A stretch of 64,000 nt of DNA from HXMU1420-13 sp965249965 (GTDB lineage: Bacteria; Bacteroidota; Rhodothermia; Balneolales; Balneolaceae), in NCBI GenBank assembly GCA_965249965.1, contig OZ252262.1, forward strand, positions 2,108,001 to 2,172,000, read 5' to 3'. Each line of letters begins with the position of its first letter. The stretch's first letter is position 1. Position numbers and translations under genes: made by a program. This document shows positions 62,170-64,000 of this stretch, one piece after another. The notes beneath the pieces were generated by a model. That model searched no databases and was not told the origin of the DNA. It worked only from the letters and a program-made list of their open reading frames with translations.

Positions 62170-64000
62170 AAAGTATCAATAGTGTTCCAATTTTGATTTT
62201 ACTTTGTTTACTATGGAGCAATAGTGCACTGAAAGCTCAACAAACTGTTTATTTAGCGGACTCCACAGAGCATTCTAATATCCGTCATGTATATTCATCA
62301 TTACAAGTAATTCAGGGAATATCACCAGGAGTAAGTGTTTATCAGGATCGAGATCCAAATGGTGGGTTCATATTTCGCAACAGGGGGATTAATGGCTTAG
62401 AAAAGCAGCATCCACTAATTGTTGTTGACGGTATTCAAGGCTTTGATTTAGCATTCTTGAATCCAAATGAGATAGCTTCAGTAACAATAAATAATACATT
62501 GTTTTCATCATTGAAATATGGATTAAATGGGTCGAATAGTGTGATTGAAATTAAAACAAGAGATCAATCTCATGATAATCAGACTCAAATAAAGTATGCC
62601 GGTTATCTAGCTACATCGAGAAAAAGCAATGAAGTAGATGTATTAAGTGCTAAAGAATATACAGCCATAGGTGGTCCTGATTTAGGTGATTCAATGGATT
62701 GGCAGGAATCTGTGTCAAGAGAGGCTGTTTCACAGACCCATCTAATTTCGCTTTCGGGAAATTCAAAACTGATTAATTATCAGGCATCCGGACTTTACGA
62801 ATTTACAGAAGGAATTTTGAAATCCTCTGCATTCGAACGTTTTATGATCCGATCTGGAATGAATGCGAGAAACAGAACGAATACAATCCAGTTCAAAGCC
62901 AACGCATTTATTGGGAATAGAGTAGAAAACCCATCATTTGTTGAAGCTTTTAGATATGCCGTAATTTATAATCCTACATCGCCAACTCGATTTGAAAGTG
63001 GTGATTTCTACCAACCTATTTTATTCGATAATTTCAACCCGCTTGCAATTTTGGGGCAATCAATTGCCAGAAATGAAAACCGGTCTTCTGGCATCAGTAC
63101 TGATTTAAGCTATGCTATTCTTGAAAATCTAGCATTCCGTTCTTCTTTTAGCAGTAACGTTTCAACGTATAATAACGGGCAGTTTTTTTCTGTTGATTCG
63201 TTTTTTAGAGGTTTTAGCGCAAACGGACTTGTTGTTAGAACAAATATGGAACAAGAATTTATTTCATCTCAAAATAGCCTTCGGTATTCCACAAAATTGA
63301 TGGGAAATTCTGTTTTTATTTCAGCCGGATTAGATCACTGGAAGAGAAAGTCAAAGACTGAGGAAATGTTGATATCGAATATTGGTACTGATGTATATGG
63401 ATTCAATATTCCGAATGTATTTGAGCAATCAGAGATACAATCAACATTGTCTAAATTCCCTTCAGTGAAGAATACCTCCTTGTTTATAAATACCGGGATG
63501 ACAGGTAATGTATTTTCTATTGAAGCCATGTTTAGAAATGAACAATTCAATGTTCTAGGGAATGATCATGACCGAGAAATTCATGGTGGTATTTTAGGTG
63601 ATTTGAATCTGTCTGAGCTTTTAAAAATTGAATTATTTGATGAATTAAAAACTACATTAAGTTATGCCAAAACTGGGGTAATGCCCGGTGAATATGGGTT
63701 AGGACTGGCAAAACAAGAATTTGATTCTTTCCTCGGTGATTTTCGATTTGTAAGAGATTCAAATGAAAACTTAGTCCTTTCTACCATACAAGAAATAAGT
63801 ATCGGGTTCTCAGGTTCGTTGTTAGATAATCGAGTGAGCTTCAATCTTGAAGTCTATGATCGAAGTACAGACGATATAATTACACCAGCTTTTTTACCGA
63901 TTCCCGAATCATTAAATGGTTCAGGGCTCCAATATCAAAATAATGTTGATCTTAGCACAAGAGGTGTTGAACTCGGAATTGGTTTCAGTGCCATCATACT
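62166..64000 (+). CDS. SusC-like TonB-linked receptor lacking the N-terminal domain (partial, 3' end beyond window)
   Basis: The frame from ATG 62166 stays open to the window end (611 codons). A signal peptide (SALKAQQ) is followed at once by a plug-like region (VIQGISPGVSVYQ, RNRGINGLEKQHPLIVVDGI), so the CarboxypepD_reg domain of standard SusC is absent. The usual AAIYGTRGSSGVILVTTKKG motif is worn to SLKYGLNGSNSVIEIKT. The barrel part is clearly paralogous to the 54236 protein (AFRYAVIYNPTSPTRF versus ALRYAVLYNPTAPVRF). It overlaps the FG-GAP gene by 4 nt (ATGA). Confidence 0.8.
   Translation, partial: MKSINSVPILILLCLLWSNSALKAQQTVYLADSTEHSNIRHVYSSLQVIQGISPGVSVYQDRDPNGGFIFRNRGINGLEKQHPLIVVDGIQGFDLAFLNPNEIASVTINNTLFSSLKYGLNGSNSVIEIKTRDQSHDNQTQIKYAGYLATSRKSNEVDVLSAKEYTAIGGPDLGDSMDWQESVSREAVSQTHLISLSGNSKLINYQASGLYEFTEGILKSSAFERFMIRSGMNARNRTNTIQFKANAFIGNRVENPSFVEAFRYAVIYNPTSPTRFESGDFYQPILFDNFNPLAILGQSIARNENRSSGISTDLSYAILENLAFRSSFSSNVSTYNNGQFFSVDSFFRGFSANGLVVRTNMEQEFISSQNSLRYSTKLMGNSVFISAGLDHWKRKSKTEEMLISNIGTDVYGFNIPNVFEQSEIQSTLSKFPSVKNTSLFINTGMTGNVFSIEAMFRNEQFNVLGNDHDREIHGGILGDLNLSELLKIELFDELKTTLSYAKTGVMPGEYGLGLAKQEFDSFLGDFRFVRDSNENLVLSTIQEISIGFSGSLLDNRVSFNLEVYDRSTDDIITPAFLPIPESLNGSGLQYQNNVDLSTRGVELGIGFSAII

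Noticed and set aside
1..64000. CRISPR array, tRNA or rRNA genes
   Set aside because: No regularly spaced direct repeats and no cloverleaf or rRNA-like sequence were noticed; a dedicated scan could still find a divergent tRNA.

Overview
The window looks like a chromosome segment from a marine, moderately AT-rich member of the Bacteroidota/Balneolota side of the tree (Balneola, Gracilimonas or Rhodohalobacter-like). The evidence is SusC/SusD pairs, a type IX secretion (T9SS) sorting tail, ASPIC/UnbV-FG-GAP lipoproteins, lipoprotein signal peptides on most exported enzymes, and several Bacteroidota-type -7 promoter boxes (TAnnTTTG). No rRNA, tRNA, CRISPR array or integrase is visible.

Bases 1-16 kb are a defence-like accessory region, very AT-rich in places (15 G/C of 60 at 12421-12480). 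It opens inside a type I restriction-modification operon (hsdR end, hsdM, hsdS). A Septu-like ATPase/HNH pair (PtuA/PtuB), a PD-(D/E)XK nuclease with a small partner, a minus-strand HNH/helical/unknown trio and two unclassified genes follow. The region ends with three genes read as an ECF-type transporter (S component, double ATPase, T component), preceded by a perfect 10-bp inverted repeat.

Bases 16-23 kb hold small housekeeping and regulatory genes: TfoX-N, DoxX-like, SRPBCC and NTF2-like proteins, an HxlR regulator with two operator-like palindromes, an MGMT-like protein, an ECF-type sigma factor, and a Crp/Fnr regulator with a perfect TTGAT-N4-ATCAA box before a three-gene operon. Two related small HTH genes at 16.1 and 20.4 kb share a 71-nt stretch without a single difference. 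A remnant of a pyruvate kinase gene lies at 23.0-23.2 kb. Bases 23.5-27.8 kb are a complete pstSCAB-phoU phosphate operon.

Bases 28.8-46.4 kb are a beta-1,3-glucan (laminarin) utilisation locus. Outside the cell or in the envelope are a clan GH-A glycosidase fused to a predicted outer-membrane barrel, a binding lipoprotein, a GH16 lipoprotein, a GH17 lipoprotein, a GH30 enzyme suited to beta-1,6 branches, and a T9SS-exported double binding-module protein. An MFS sugar transporter with a GH17 domain fused to its C-terminus would carry oligosaccharides inward. Two signal-less GH17 enzymes and a GH149/GH161-type phosphorylase would then finish degradation in the cytosol, giving glucose-1-phosphate. 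A membrane-anchored HTH regulator and a GH13 alpha-amylase-type lipoprotein follow.

Bases 49-64 kb hold a second SusCD-type locus: an ASPIC/UnbV FG-GAP lipoprotein, a vanadium-haloperoxidase/PAP2-like lipoprotein, SusC, SusD, a terminator, then a second ASPIC/UnbV protein and a second SusC-like protein that lacks the usual N-terminal domain and runs off the window. A LacI-family-type operator lies before the first susC. The second ASPIC/UnbV gene is a base-composition mosaic: AT-rich for its first 1.35 kb, then about 65% G+C until just before its stop.
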